Shown: one piece after another, positions 1 through 7,881 of the stretch
Position numbering within the stretch: position 1 is the first letter of the stretch
Layout of the letters: each line of letters opens with the position of its first letter
From: JASHPR01 sp963833885
Lineage (GTDB): Bacteria > Actinomycetota > Actinomycetes > Streptosporangiales > Streptosporangiaceae
Reading direction: 5' to 3'
DNA: 64,000 bases
NCBI GenBank assembly: GCA_963833885.1
Contig: CAWHZU010000028.1
Span: 71,407-135,406, forward strand
Program-made: the position numbers and the translations under genes
Notes under the pieces: model-generated
The model's input: only the letters and a program-made list of their open reading frames with translations
Database searches by the model: none
What the model was told of the DNA's origin: nothing

Positions 1-314
1 CGGCCCTCCGGCCAGTCCTCGGGCAGCGCGCGTTGCTGGACCTCGACGTGACCGTGGCCGGCGGTGCGTTCCGCGGCCGCCTTCACCGCTGCCGGGGCGA
101 TGTCGCAGCACAGCAGGTGCCCGCAGCGGAGCGCCAGGAGATCTGACAGCACGCCGATCGAGCAGCCGGGCTCGAACGCTTCCCGGTAACGCGCCTTGGG
201 CAACATGGCCACGGTGATGGCGTACTTGCGGCCCTCATACCAGCGGCTGGTGAAACCCCACGGGTCGGGCGAGTCGGCATACATGCCGTCGAAGTAGCTG
301 GCGCGGACGGTCAT
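1..314 (-). CDS. Class I SAM-dependent methyltransferase (NodS-like), 3' end outside window
   Basis: The first 104 residues of a methyltransferase run off the left edge. The start reads MTVRASYFDGMYADSPDPWG, then a motif I-like stretch FEPGCSIGVLSDLLA (about residues 47-61) and the acidic motif II LLCCDIAP. The S-D-P-W start is typical of NodS-like methyltransferases that sit beside PIG-L deacetylases in actinobacteria. The ATG overlaps the stop of the upstream PIG-L gene by 4 bases (ATGA), so the two are translationally coupled. Methyl acceptor unknown; an amino sugar exposed by the deacetylase is a reasonable inference. Family call firm, substrate not. Confidence 0.85.
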   Translation of the reverse strand, partial: MTVRASYFDGMYADSPDPWGFTSRWYEGRKYAITVAMLPKARYREAFEPGCSIGVLSDLLALRCGHLLCCDIAPAAVKAAAERTAGHGHVEVQQRALPEDWPEG

Positions 315-1036
315 GGGCACCTCGCAGTGAACAGCAGCTCGAAGTCGCGGGTGAAGTGGGCGACGAAGTCTGGCGCCAGCACCGGGCCCAGCTCGTCTGA
401 CCTGTTTTCCAGCTGGCTGGCGAAGCAGCCGATGGCGGCCCGCTTGCGCTCGGCGGCCACGGCGGGCAGCGGGACGCGGAAACCCTGTGGCCAGGGCACC
501 CGCGGGTCGCCGGGGTGCGCCCAGTGCCACATCCATATCGGATAGAAGAACAGGCGCGGACACGCCCGCCGCGCCGCACGGCCGACCGCTTCATGGTCGG
601 CGTGCACGTCGTTGTCCCAAGGCGCCAGGCAGGCGTCGAAGCCGGCGGTCAGCTGGCACAGCAGCACCGTGAGCTCCGGTTCAAGGCGGTCCAGCCCGGA
701 GTCGGGCAGGCGGAGCCGGACCACCTCGGCCGCGCTGGCGCCAAGCTCACGCAGTGCTGCGGCGCGTTCGTCGCAGCGGCGTGCGATCAGCTCGGCCGAA
801 TTGGCCGTGCCGCCGTGCGAAGCCTCGCCGTCGGTTACCGCCACCAGCCGGATCCGGATGCCGACGGACGCCAGCAGACTCAGGAGTCCCCCCGCGCCAA
901 GGACCTCGTCGTCTGGGTGCGCCGCGAGAACCGCCACACTGGCCGGGCTGCCCAGGCGGCCGGGCGGCAACTGCAAAAGGCCCGGCCACGCCCGCCAGGC
1001 ATCCTCCCTGGTCCCGGGCGCATCTATCGCGTTCAC
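311..1036 (-). CDS. PIG-L (LmbE) family deacetylase
   Basis: About 241 residues. The zinc motif AHPDDEVLG lies near residue 35 and the second metal/catalytic motif HADHEAVG near residue 149, both typical of LmbE/PIG-L N-deacetylases such as MshB and GlcNAc-PI deacetylase. The reading frame is open upstream for another 98 codons, but the GTG at 1036 is chosen because it overlaps the glycosyltransferase stop as GTGA and gives a normal family length. It sits between a GT2 glycosyltransferase and a methyltransferase in one minus-strand operon, which suggests deacetylation of an N-acetylated sugar on a glycolipid or small glycoside. In many actinobacteria this domain is fused to the methyltransferase; here they are separate genes. 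Confidence 0.88.
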   Translation of the reverse strand: MNAIDAPGTREDAWRAWPGLLQLPPGRLGSPASVAVLAAHPDDEVLGAGGLLSLLASVGIRIRLVAVTDGEASHGGTANSAELIARRCDERAAALRELGASAAEVVRLRLPDSGLDRLEPELTVLLCQLTAGFDACLAPWDNDVHADHEAVGRAARRACPRLFFYPIWMWHWAHPGDPRVPWPQGFRVPLPAVAAERKRAAIGCFASQLENRSDELGPVLAPDFVAHFTRDFELLFTARCP

Positions 1037-1758
1037 CGCGCCCCGCTGAGCTGCGCGGCGCCCTGATAGGGCGCTCCCAGCGCGGTCAGGTAGCTGGCGA
1101 AGCCCCCGGGCGCCCGGGCCGCGGTGCGGCTGCTGGTGACCACGGGGACGGACGCCGTCCGGATGATCCGCAGATGGCCCGCCGCGGCGGCCCGCCCCGC
1201 CAGGTCGACGTCCTCTCCCACGCTCAGCGGCTGCCATCCGCCCAGCGTCAGGTAGGCGTCGGCGCGGATACCGAAGTTGGCGCCGTGGATGTGCGGATGG
1301 CCATCCCGCAGATGATGCCTGCTCAGCCACGCCTTCTTCAGGGCCGTCGGGAGGCCGGGGCCGGGCAGGACCGTCCCCAGCACCACCTGGGTATCGCGGC
1401 GGGACTCGGCGACCATGAGGGAGAGCCAGTCACGCGGCACAGCGCAGTCGGCGTCGGTGTTGGCGAGCCACAGTTCTCGGGCAGGCGGGGAGCTGCCGAT
1501 GGCCGCCATCGCCCCGGCGTGCCTGGCGGTGCCGACGCGGCCTGCGCGGATCACGACCGGCCGCACCCCGGGAAAGCGCGCTGCGATGGCGGCGGTCTGG
1601 TCCTGGCAGCCGTCCAGGACCACGAAAACCTGCACCTGCACACCGGCGGCGCGGCTTTGTGCCAGGTGTGCGCGCGCTGTGCCGATGCTGGCCAGGCACG
1701 ACCCGATGTGCTGTTCCTCGTTCGCGGCCGGGACGATGACCGCCAGGCGGCGGATCAA
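1033..1758 (-). CDS. Family 2 glycosyltransferase
   Basis: 241 residues, cytoplasmic, GT-A fold. The N-terminal AVIVPAANEEQHIGSCLAS is the GT2 nucleotide-binding strand, ANTDADC is the DxD-like metal site, and GEDVDLAGRA is the acceptor/base ED motif. No transmembrane segment is evident. Start ATG at 1758 overlaps the stop of the acyl-CoA dehydrogenase-like gene by 4 bases and its own stop overlaps the PIG-L start, so all four genes are probably one transcript. Likely sugar transfer to a lipid or small acceptor; sugar and acceptor cannot be read from the sequence. Confidence 0.87.
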   Translation of the reverse strand: MIRRLAVIVPAANEEQHIGSCLASIGTARAHLAQSRAAGVQVQVFVVLDGCQDQTAAIAARFPGVRPVVIRAGRVGTARHAGAMAAIGSSPPARELWLANTDADCAVPRDWLSLMVAESRRDTQVVLGTVLPGPGLPTALKKAWLSRHHLRDGHPHIHGANFGIRADAYLTLGGWQPLSVGEDVDLAGRAAAAGHLRIIRTASVPVVTSSRTAARAPGGFASYLTALGAPYQGAAQLSGAR

Positions 1759-2858
1759 CGCCCCGTTTCCTGCCGGTAGCCCGCCAGCGTAACCTCGCCG
1801 AGCCGGGCCAGGTCGCGTTCAGCGTGGTGCTGGCGCAGGTACAGCTCCAGATCGGCCACCCGCCGCGCGTGCTCTTCGTCGAAGGCCAGCGGTGCCGGGC
1901 CGAGCGCGTGGCCCACCTGGCGCAGGGTCCGCTCGGCCGCGTCGGCTACCACCGCGCGCACCCGCAGTTCCAGCTCCGCCCCCGCGGAGCCCTCGGCCTT
2001 TCCGTTATCGATCTCCGCCGCCGCACGGGCCAGCACGGACTCGGACGCGTGCAGTGCGGCGTCGACCAGCCCCACGTGCAGCGCCGAAAGCTCGCCCGAG
2101 CGCTCCGCCGACCTGGCGACCAGCGCGGCCTGCAGGCCGGTGGCACCGCCGTGCCAGCACGCGGCAACGCCCATGCCACCCCAGGCAAAGCCCGGCCGGA
2201 CCAGGTACCAGCCGGGCGGGCCCACCGGGACCGCCGGCGTGCCGTCCAGGTGGATAGCGGCGCTGGTAACGGTCCGCAGGCCCCGGGCAACCCAGCCATC
2301 GGCGGGCTCGAAGGTCACCGACCGGTGCTGCAGCGGCACCCGGAAGAGCTGGCGATCGTCGCCGACGTGGGCGGTGATCAGAGCGGCATCGAGCTGTGCA
2401 GCCAGCGAACACCACGGTTTTACCCCGTACAAAGCGACGGATCCGCCGCGCTCACGTGCCTCCAGCCGGTGCGGCGCCGCCTCCGCCGCGAACACGCCCC
2501 AGGTCCCGGCCGGCGCTGGCTGGCCGGCCTCGCCCAGGATCGCGAGCGCGTCGCTGTGCGCTTCCAGCACCCGGCCGACCGTCAGGTTCTCCCGGCTGAC
2601 GGCGGCCAGCACCGCCCAGCGGGCCGCGGTATCCCCGCCCCCCGGCTGAGGCAGCATCCGGCCGAATTCCTCAGCCAGCCGCAGCGCTGCGGCGGCGTCC
2701 TCGCCTGCCTTCTGCGAGGCCTGCACCAGCGGCTCAGCCCAGGCCGGCAGCTGGGCTATCAACTCGGTCCCCGTGCTGCGGAACTCATCGTGCGGACGTC
2801 CCCCGTTGTCGTGGATTGGATGCTGGTCTCTACCTCCGTTGCCACGGTTTAACCCCAT
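1755..2858 (-). CDS. Acyl-CoA dehydrogenase-like flavoprotein
   Basis: About 367 residues from the ATG at 2858. It has the mostly helical N-terminal domain (AEEFGRMLPQPGGG), a central beta domain with W-x-V-F-A-A-E (about 115-121), PADGWVARGL and GTPAVPVGPPGWYLVRPGFA, and a C-terminal helical bundle ending in LELYLRQHHAERDLARLGE. That architecture matches divergent actinobacterial acyl-CoA dehydrogenases found next to GT2/PIG-L/methyltransferase genes. Electron transfer to FAD on an acyl thioester is inferred from the fold only. The start is uncertain: ATGs at 2858 and 2879 both lie inside the direct repeats of the divergent promoter, so a later non-ATG start, or an ATG near 2799 in another frame with a lost base, is possible. 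Confidence 0.72.
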   Translation of the reverse strand: MGLNRGNGGRDQHPIHDNGGRPHDEFRSTGTELIAQLPAWAEPLVQASQKAGEDAAAALRLAEEFGRMLPQPGGGDTAARWAVLAAVSRENLTVGRVLEAHSDALAILGEAGQPAPAGTWGVFAAEAAPHRLEARERGGSVALYGVKPWCSLAAQLDAALITAHVGDDRQLFRVPLQHRSVTFEPADGWVARGLRTVTSAAIHLDGTPAVPVGPPGWYLVRPGFAWGGMGVAACWHGGATGLQAALVARSAERSGELSALHVGLVDAALHASESVLARAAAEIDNGKAEGSAGAELELRVRAVVADAAERTLRQVGHALGPAPLAFDEEHARRVADLELYLRQHHAERDLARLGEVTLAGYRQETGR

Positions 2859-2881
2859 GGAACAGCGGTTTAACCCCATGG
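2845..2881. promoter_or_regulatory. Two 16-bp direct repeats in the divergent intergenic region
   Basis: CGGTTTAACCCCATGG occurs at 2845-2860 and again at 2866-2881, exactly 21 bp apart, or two turns of the helix. The pair lies between the acyl-CoA dehydrogenase-like gene and the Rieske gene. This is the layout expected for a regulator binding as two dimers on one face of the DNA. No regulator gene adjoins it. Confidence 0.5.
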
Positions 2882-2902
2882 GGCCGTGGGCAGCGCAGGC
2901 GC

Positions 2903-3739
2903 ATGCGACTCGTCTCTCGGCTTGAGGATGCCAATCAGCTTGACCCTGCGGTCGCGGTCGGCCAGAAGGCCGCCCGGTCCATCCGGCCCGGCAGGATCCG
3001 GGACGCGCTGCACGGAGTGTGGCTTGGCCACCCGCTGCACCCCGTGCTCGTGCAGGTGCCGGTAGGCGCCTGGATGTCGGCCAGCGCGCTGGACCTGCTG
3101 GTGCCGCGGGCGGACGCGGCGGCACGGCGCCTGGTGGCCGCGGGGCTTGTGGCCTCGGCGCCCGCGATCGTCGCTGGCGCGGTCGACTGGTCGGAGCAGC
3201 ACGAACAGCAGATGCGCGTCGGCGTGGTCCATGCGCTGGCAAACAGCCTCGCCGCCGCCCTCTACGGGGCATCGCTGTTTGCCCGCACCCCGCGGGCTGG
3301 CCGCGGCCTCCGCCTGGCCGGGCTGGCGGCCGCCGGCCTTGGCGGCGTTCTCGGCGGCCACATTTCGTTCCGGCTCGCTGGGGGCGCCAATCACGCCGAG
3401 CACGTCCCGCACGTCATAGAGCCGGGCTGGCATCACCTGGCGGCCCCAGCCGACCTTCCAGAGGGCAAGCCGGTCCGCAAGATGGTCGGCGAAGTGCCTG
3501 TTGTTGCCGTCCGCACCGGGGATCAGGTGCAGGTTCTGGCCGACCGCTGCAGCCACATGTCTGGGCCACTGTCCGAGGGCAAGCTGGTCGGCGGCTGCCT
3601 GACCTGCCCCTGGCATGGCAGCGTCTTCCGGCTGGCCGACGGATCCGTGGCCCGCGGCCCGGCCACGGCGCCGCAGCCGACTTTCCAGGCCCGCGTGGTC
3701 GGGGAGACGGTTCAGGTCTGCCTTCCCGGCGCCGGCTAA
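2903..3739 (+). CDS. DUF2231 membrane protein with C-terminal Rieske [2Fe-2S] domain
   Basis: 278 residues. The first ~165 residues form a DUF2231 domain: HPLHPVLVQVPVGAWMSASAL and then about four hydrophobic segments. The C-terminal ~105 residues are a Rieske domain with CSH (about 216-218) and CPWHG (about 234-238), giving the Cys-His pairs that hold the cluster. The protein probably anchors the iron-sulfur domain at the membrane for electron transfer; the partner is not known. The start MRLVSRLEDANQ is chosen because the family begins just before the DUF2231 motif; upstream codons run into the direct repeats. It is divergent from the glycosyl/deacetylase operon, and a hairpin terminator follows directly. 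Confidence 0.85.
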   Translation: MRLVSRLEDANQLDPAVAVGQKAARSIRPGRIRDALHGVWLGHPLHPVLVQVPVGAWMSASALDLLVPRADAAARRLVAAGLVASAPAIVAGAVDWSEQHEQQMRVGVVHALANSLAAALYGASLFARTPRAGRGLRLAGLAAAGLGGVLGGHISFRLAGGANHAEHVPHVIEPGWHHLAAPADLPEGKPVRKMVGEVPVVAVRTGDQVQVLADRCSHMSGPLSEGKLVGGCLTCPWHGSVFRLADGSVARGPATAPQPTFQARVVGETVQVCLPGAG

Positions 3740-3742
3740 GAA

Positions 3743-3781
3743 CCGAGCACGTCCCAGGCGCCGGGCCTGGGACGTGCTCGG
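3743..3781. terminator. Bidirectional hairpin terminator
   Basis: Perfect 17-bp inverted repeat (CCGAGCACGTCCCAGGC and its complement) around a 5-base loop, between the convergent Rieske and Dps genes. There is no T-run, as is common in high-GC actinobacteria. Confidence 0.75.
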
Positions 3782-3795
3782 CTGCGGACCGCCGC

Positions 3796-4362
3796 TCACC
3801 CGCGTGCGCGTGCGGCAGCCTTCCGTTCGGTGCTGGCACCGGCTGTGCGCAGCGATCCGCCCGGGCTCTCCAAGTGCGCCCGGACGAACCAGTGGTACTG
3901 CTCGAGCTGGCTCGCCTGGCCGATGAGCATGTCCTGGGTGACCGGATCGGGCTCCTCCGTCGCCGCGATCGCCTTGCGGTGCGCCTCGATGATGCCCGCG
4001 TAGACCACGTCGAGCGCGCCCAGATGGGCGATGGCGTCGTCACGGCCAAGGGAATAGTCGTCCCATGACCGGGCGGCGACTATCGCGCCCGGCGTGCCCT
4101 GCGGCGATCCGCCGAGGGTCGCGATGCGCTCGGCGGTCTCATCAACCATCAGGCGGACGCCATCGACCTGCGGATCGAGCATCGTGTGCACCCCGATGAA
4201 CTGCGGGCCCACCACGTTCCAGTGGATGTGCTTGAGCGTCAGGGCCAGGTCGTTGAGTGAGTTCAGCCGGTCCTGCAGAAGGTCGATGACCAGCGTGGCA
4301 TCCTTCTTGCCCAGGCCGGGGACCCCATACTTTGGCGAGCTCGAGTTCTTGACTGCTGCCAT
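3796..4362 (-). CDS. dps: Dps-family ferritin-like DNA-protection protein
   Basis: 188 residues. The motif TLKHIHWNVVGPQFIGVHTM followed by DPQVDGVRLMVDETAERI supplies the inter-subunit ferroxidase ligands (His, Asp, Glu) of Dps. Dps dodecamers oxidise and store iron and coat DNA during starvation or peroxide stress. The basic C-terminal tail ERKAAARARG fits DNA binding. Start 4362 is preferred over 4368 because GAAAGG then lies 8 bases upstream instead of 2. Single gene; no clear regulator site beyond the ribosome binding site. Confidence 0.92.
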   Translation of the reverse strand: MAAVKNSSSPKYGVPGLGKKDATLVIDLLQDRLNSLNDLALTLKHIHWNVVGPQFIGVHTMLDPQVDGVRLMVDETAERIATLGGSPQGTPGAIVAARSWDDYSLGRDDAIAHLGALDVVYAGIIEAHRKAIAATEEPDPVTQDMLIGQASQLEQYHWFVRAHLESPGGSLRTAGASTERKAAARARG

Positions 4363-4632
4363 GATCATTACCTTTCGCGAGCTTGTGTGAACGCGCTCGC
4401 CTACCCGCCCCCCTGGCTTTTACGCGGGCACCGGCGCTGACAGGCGTGCTCGGCGGTGGCCTTGGCCCTGGCCGTGATGCCGAGGATGCGGGGCGGCCAA
4501 CCGGGGCCGTATTGGTCATTTGTCGCAGACGGCCGGGCTAGCTTTCGACAATTGCCCGTTCTCCTCTAAAGGGCCGCCGCAGTAACCTCCGGATCAGTAA
4601 GCCGTGGCAATCCGGTCGTTTGGAGCACCGAT
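4363..4632. other. Intergenic region between dps and the binding-protein gene
   Basis: About 270 bp with no supported gene. It holds the divergent promoters of dps and the substrate-binding lipoprotein gene. The only AT-richer part is near 4530-4570 (TTTCGACAATTG). No clear -35/-10 pair or palindrome was fixed by eye. Confidence 0.4.
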
Positions 4633-6495
4633 ATGAAGCCAGGTCACGCGCCAAGCGGGCGCCGGGAAACGGCGGGCAGACGCAGACGCGGCCTGCTCGG
4701 ACTCACGGGTGCGGTTATCGCGGCCGCGCTGGTCATCAGCGCCTGCTCCTCCTCGAGTTCGCAGGCCCCGTCGAGTGGCGCGACGGTGAAGGGCGGCGTG
4801 GCGACGTACGGGTTCGTCAGCGGGCAGAGTCCAACTTATATCTGGCCGTTCATCCCCATCGCCGACGAGAGCGTTCCTAACGGCCAGAACTTCCAGTACA
4901 TGCTGTACCGGCCGCTCTACATGTTCGGCAACAACGGCACGTCGGTCCAGGTCAACTACCCGCTGTCGCCCGCCAACGCGCCCGTCTACAGCGACGGCGG
5001 CAAGACGGTGACGGTCCAGCTCAAGGGCTGGAAGTGGTCGGACGGGGAAGCCGTCGATGCGCAGGACGTGGCGTTCTGGCTCAACATGATGAAGGCGGAG
5101 AAGGCCAACTACGCCGGCTACACGCCGGGAACCCTGCCGGACAATCTGGCGTCCATCTCGGTCACCGGCCCGGACACGATCGTCCTGCACCTGACCAAGA
5201 CCTACGCGTCGACGTGGTTCACCTACAACCAGCTGGCCGAGATCACGCCGATGCCGCTCGCCTGGGACGTGACCTCAGCGGGCGCCAAGCCCGGCAGCGG
5301 CGGGTGCCACACCAGCATCTCCGACTGCGCGAAAGTGTGGAGCTTCCTGACCGCGCAGGCCAAGGACACCTCCACGTACGGGACGAGCGCCCTCTGGGGC
5401 GTTGTGGACGGCCCATGGAAGCTGACGGCGTTCAACGCCAACGGCCCCGACGTTTTCGTTCCCAACAAGGCCTACTCGGGTTCGCCGAAGCCGACGCTCT
5501 CCGAGCTCAAGTACCTCGACTACACCAGCGACACCGCCATGTACACGGCGCTGAAGACGGGCTCGCTGGACGTGGGCGAGGTACCGCCGGCCGACCTCCC
5601 GGAGAAGCCGCTGAGCCAGGCGCTGCCGTCGTCCAACCCGCTCGGGTCCGCGTACGCGCTGCAGCCGTTCTACACCTATGCGATCGCCTACACCCAGCTC
5701 AACTTCAAGAACCCAACCGCCGGGCCGGTGCTCAAGCAGCTGTACTTCCGCCAGGCGCTGATGTACGTCAACGACCAGGTCGGCATCTCGAAGGAGATCT
5801 ACCGCGGCTACGCGTACCCCACGACCGGGCCGGTTCCTCCCGAGCCCGCCAACGCCTTCGAGCCCGCGGTGGAAAAGGCCAACGGCGGGGCGGGCGCCTA
5901 CCCCTTCAGCATCGCCAAGGCGAAGAGCGTGCTGGAAAGCCACGGCTGGAAGATGGTGGGCGGCGTTATGACCTGCGAGACGCCAGCAAAGTGCGGCGCC
6001 GGGATCAAGGCAGGCACCCAGGCCAAGTTCACGATGGACTACACGTCGGGCTCCACCGCGCTGGCCGGGCAGGTGGACACGTACAAGTCGGACGCCTCGC
6101 AGGCAGGCATCTCCATCGCGTTGCAGGCCGAATCGTTCAGCACGCTGCTCGGGGTGGGCGTCTCGACGAACACGACCTGGCAGATGATCGATCTGTCCGG
6201 CTGGGCCTACGACGGCCCCGGCTACCTGCCGACCGGTGAGCCGCTGTTCCAGACCGGCGCGCCGTCCAACTCGGGCAGCTACTCCGACCCGATGATGGAC
6301 AGCCTGATCAGCAAGATCCAGGACGATAGCAGCATGTCGCTGTTCCACCAGTACGCGACGTTCACCGCCGATCAGCTGCCGTTCATCTGGGTGCCGCAGA
6401 TCTACTTCATCCAGGCGGTCAAGAGCAACCTGAAGGGCGTCACATTCGACCCGCTGTACACGTTCCTGCCCGAGTACTGGCACTTCACGAAGTAG
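4633..6495 (+). CDS. Peptide-type ABC transporter substrate-binding lipoprotein (SBP family 5)
   Basis: 620 residues. An arginine-rich start is followed by a hydrophobic signal segment and the lipobox VISAC (lipid-modified Cys about residue 37), then a Ser-rich linker. The body reads as SBP_bac_5: YRPLYMFG, VNYPLSPANAPVYSDGGKTV, LKGWKWSDGEAVDAQDVAFW and, late, FHQYATFTADQLPFIWVPQ. It should capture oligopeptides or similar solutes on the outer face of the membrane. No permease or ATPase genes follow, so it either shares the permeases at 20-22 kb or feeds another system. Similar in sequence to the binding protein at 21966-23810. Its 3' end overlaps the convergent regulator by 11 bases. Confidence 0.9.
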   Translation: MKPGHAPSGRRETAGRRRRGLLGLTGAVIAAALVISACSSSSSQAPSSGATVKGGVATYGFVSGQSPTYIWPFIPIADESVPNGQNFQYMLYRPLYMFGNNGTSVQVNYPLSPANAPVYSDGGKTVTVQLKGWKWSDGEAVDAQDVAFWLNMMKAEKANYAGYTPGTLPDNLASISVTGPDTIVLHLTKTYASTWFTYNQLAEITPMPLAWDVTSAGAKPGSGGCHTSISDCAKVWSFLTAQAKDTSTYGTSALWGVVDGPWKLTAFNANGPDVFVPNKAYSGSPKPTLSELKYLDYTSDTAMYTALKTGSLDVGEVPPADLPEKPLSQALPSSNPLGSAYALQPFYTYAIAYTQLNFKNPTAGPVLKQLYFRQALMYVNDQVGISKEIYRGYAYPTTGPVPPEPANAFEPAVEKANGGAGAYPFSIAKAKSVLESHGWKMVGGVMTCETPAKCGAGIKAGTQAKFTMDYTSGSTALAGQVDTYKSDASQAGISIALQAESFSTLLGVGVSTNTTWQMIDLSGWAYDGPGYLPTGEPLFQTGAPSNSGSYSDPMMDSLISKIQDDSSMSLFHQYATFTADQLPFIWVPQIYFIQAVKSNLKGVTFDPLYTFLPEYWHFTK

Positions 6496-7792
6496 GCTCC
6501 GGGCGGCTGGAACCGGCCGGCGGGTAGCTTCCGTTCAGCCGGGCCAGCTTGAAGCCGAGGTGCAGGGCAAGGCGGTCGTTGCCGTCGTGCAGGTCCGCGC
6601 CGGTCAGGCGGGCCGCCTTGCCAAGCCGGTAGTACAGCGTGGCCCGGTGCAGCCGCAACTGCTCGGCGGTCCGCTTGGCGTCACAGCCGAGATCGAGGTA
6701 CGTCTCGACGGTTCCGGCCAGGTCGTCGTCGTGCCCGATGAGCCGCAGCAGCCGAGGGTCCACACACGAGGAGCGCACGTCGTCGCCCAGCGGGACCTGG
6801 ACCAGGATCCGGAACGCGCCGAGGTCCCGCCAGTGGGCCAGATCGCCCACTGTGGGTACGGCGGCAGCCACCTTCGCGGCCAGCAGCGCCTCGCGGTAAG
6901 AGTGGTGAGCGTCGGCAAGCTGAGGCTGCGGATCGCCGATCCCCGTGATCACGCGCGCGTCGCCGCCGTGCGGTTTGCTGCGTGCCCCTCGGGCCAGCGC
7001 GGCCGACGCTTCACGAGCCGTGACAACCGCCTGCCGGTCGTCGTCGGGCGAAGCGACGGGCACCAGCAGCACCCCGTGGTCGGGACGCGCCAATTGCAGT
7101 AAGCCCGGCTGCACCCGCCTGCGCAGCAGCTCGAGCATGGCCTCCCCGATGACATCCTCGGCGCCGGACACCGGGGTGCTGGCCAGCCGAACCACCACGA
7201 CCGCGTGCGGCGCGTCGGCCGCCGCCAGCCCCTGCTCCACCAGCTGCTGCGCGGCGACCTGGCGCATCTCCAGGTCGGGCGTCAGCAGGTGGGAGAGCAC
7301 GCCCGACCAGAGCCGGCGGTCAAGCTCGTCTTCGTACAGCAGGAGCGCGGCATGGTGGCTGACCCGCTCGACGAGCTCGACGTCGGGGCCGTCCAGCCGC
7401 CGCACGTCGTCGATGAGGAAGAGGAAACCGAGCAGTCGGCCCCGGAAGCGAACCGGGACGCACAGCCGCCCGAGAATGCCCAGCTCCGGATGACTGGGTA
7501 TGCGCACCGGCGAGGTGGCGTGCACGATGCCAAACTGGCGAAACCAGTTCCTGACCTCCGGAGCGGTCTCGCGCATCAGGATCGAGTCCCGGCGGATTTC
7601 GTCGATGGGCCCGTCCTGCGCGGAGTACACAACCATGCGCTGCTCATGGTCCTCGAGCACCGCCGGAGCCCCGGTGCGCCACGAGAGGTCCTCGACGAGA
7701 GCCTGGAGTTCGTTCAGGGCCACAACCGATCCGCGATCTACGCGAAGGGATAATGCCCGAGTTTGGGCTGGTTCAAGGATTTGGTCAAGCAC
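6485..7792 (-). CDS. PucR/CdaR-family transcriptional regulator
   Basis: 435 residues. The N-terminal half is GAF-like (VLEDHEQRMVVYSAQDG, GRLLGFLFLIDDVRR). The C-terminal HTH_30 is LDLGCDAKRTAEQLRLHRATLYYRLGKA in the segments LGCDAKRTAEQLRLHRATLY and YRLGKAARLTG. PucR-type proteins regulate purine, amino-acid and carbon-use genes. It faces the binding-protein gene tail to tail and is divergent from the Xaa-Pro aminopeptidase, so control of peptide uptake and breakdown is a fair inference. A GTG about 20 codons in (VALNELQAL) is an alternative start. Confidence 0.85.
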   Translation of the reverse strand: MLDQILEPAQTRALSLRVDRGSVVALNELQALVEDLSWRTGAPAVLEDHEQRMVVYSAQDGPIDEIRRDSILMRETAPEVRNWFRQFGIVHATSPVRIPSHPELGILGRLCVPVRFRGRLLGFLFLIDDVRRLDGPDVELVERVSHHAALLLYEDELDRRLWSGVLSHLLTPDLEMRQVAAQQLVEQGLAAADAPHAVVVVRLASTPVSGAEDVIGEAMLELLRRRVQPGLLQLARPDHGVLLVPVASPDDDRQAVVTAREASAALARGARSKPHGGDARVITGIGDPQPQLADAHHSYREALLAAKVAAAVPTVGDLAHWRDLGAFRILVQVPLGDDVRSSCVDPRLLRLIGHDDDLAGTVETYLDLGCDAKRTAEQLRLHRATLYYRLGKAARLTGADLHDGNDRLALHLGFKLARLNGSYPPAGSSRPEPTS

Positions 7793-7881
7793 GGTTCTTT
7801 AACAATCGTCGGAACGAGAAACCGCATGCATCCGACACTTGGGCATTGGCAGGTCCGCCGCGCCGCCGTAACACTGCATGG

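Noticed and set aside
1824..2852. Long plus-strand reading frame of 342 codons
   Set aside because: Lies antisense to the acyl-CoA dehydrogenase-like gene, has no family motif and the composition of a shadow frame.
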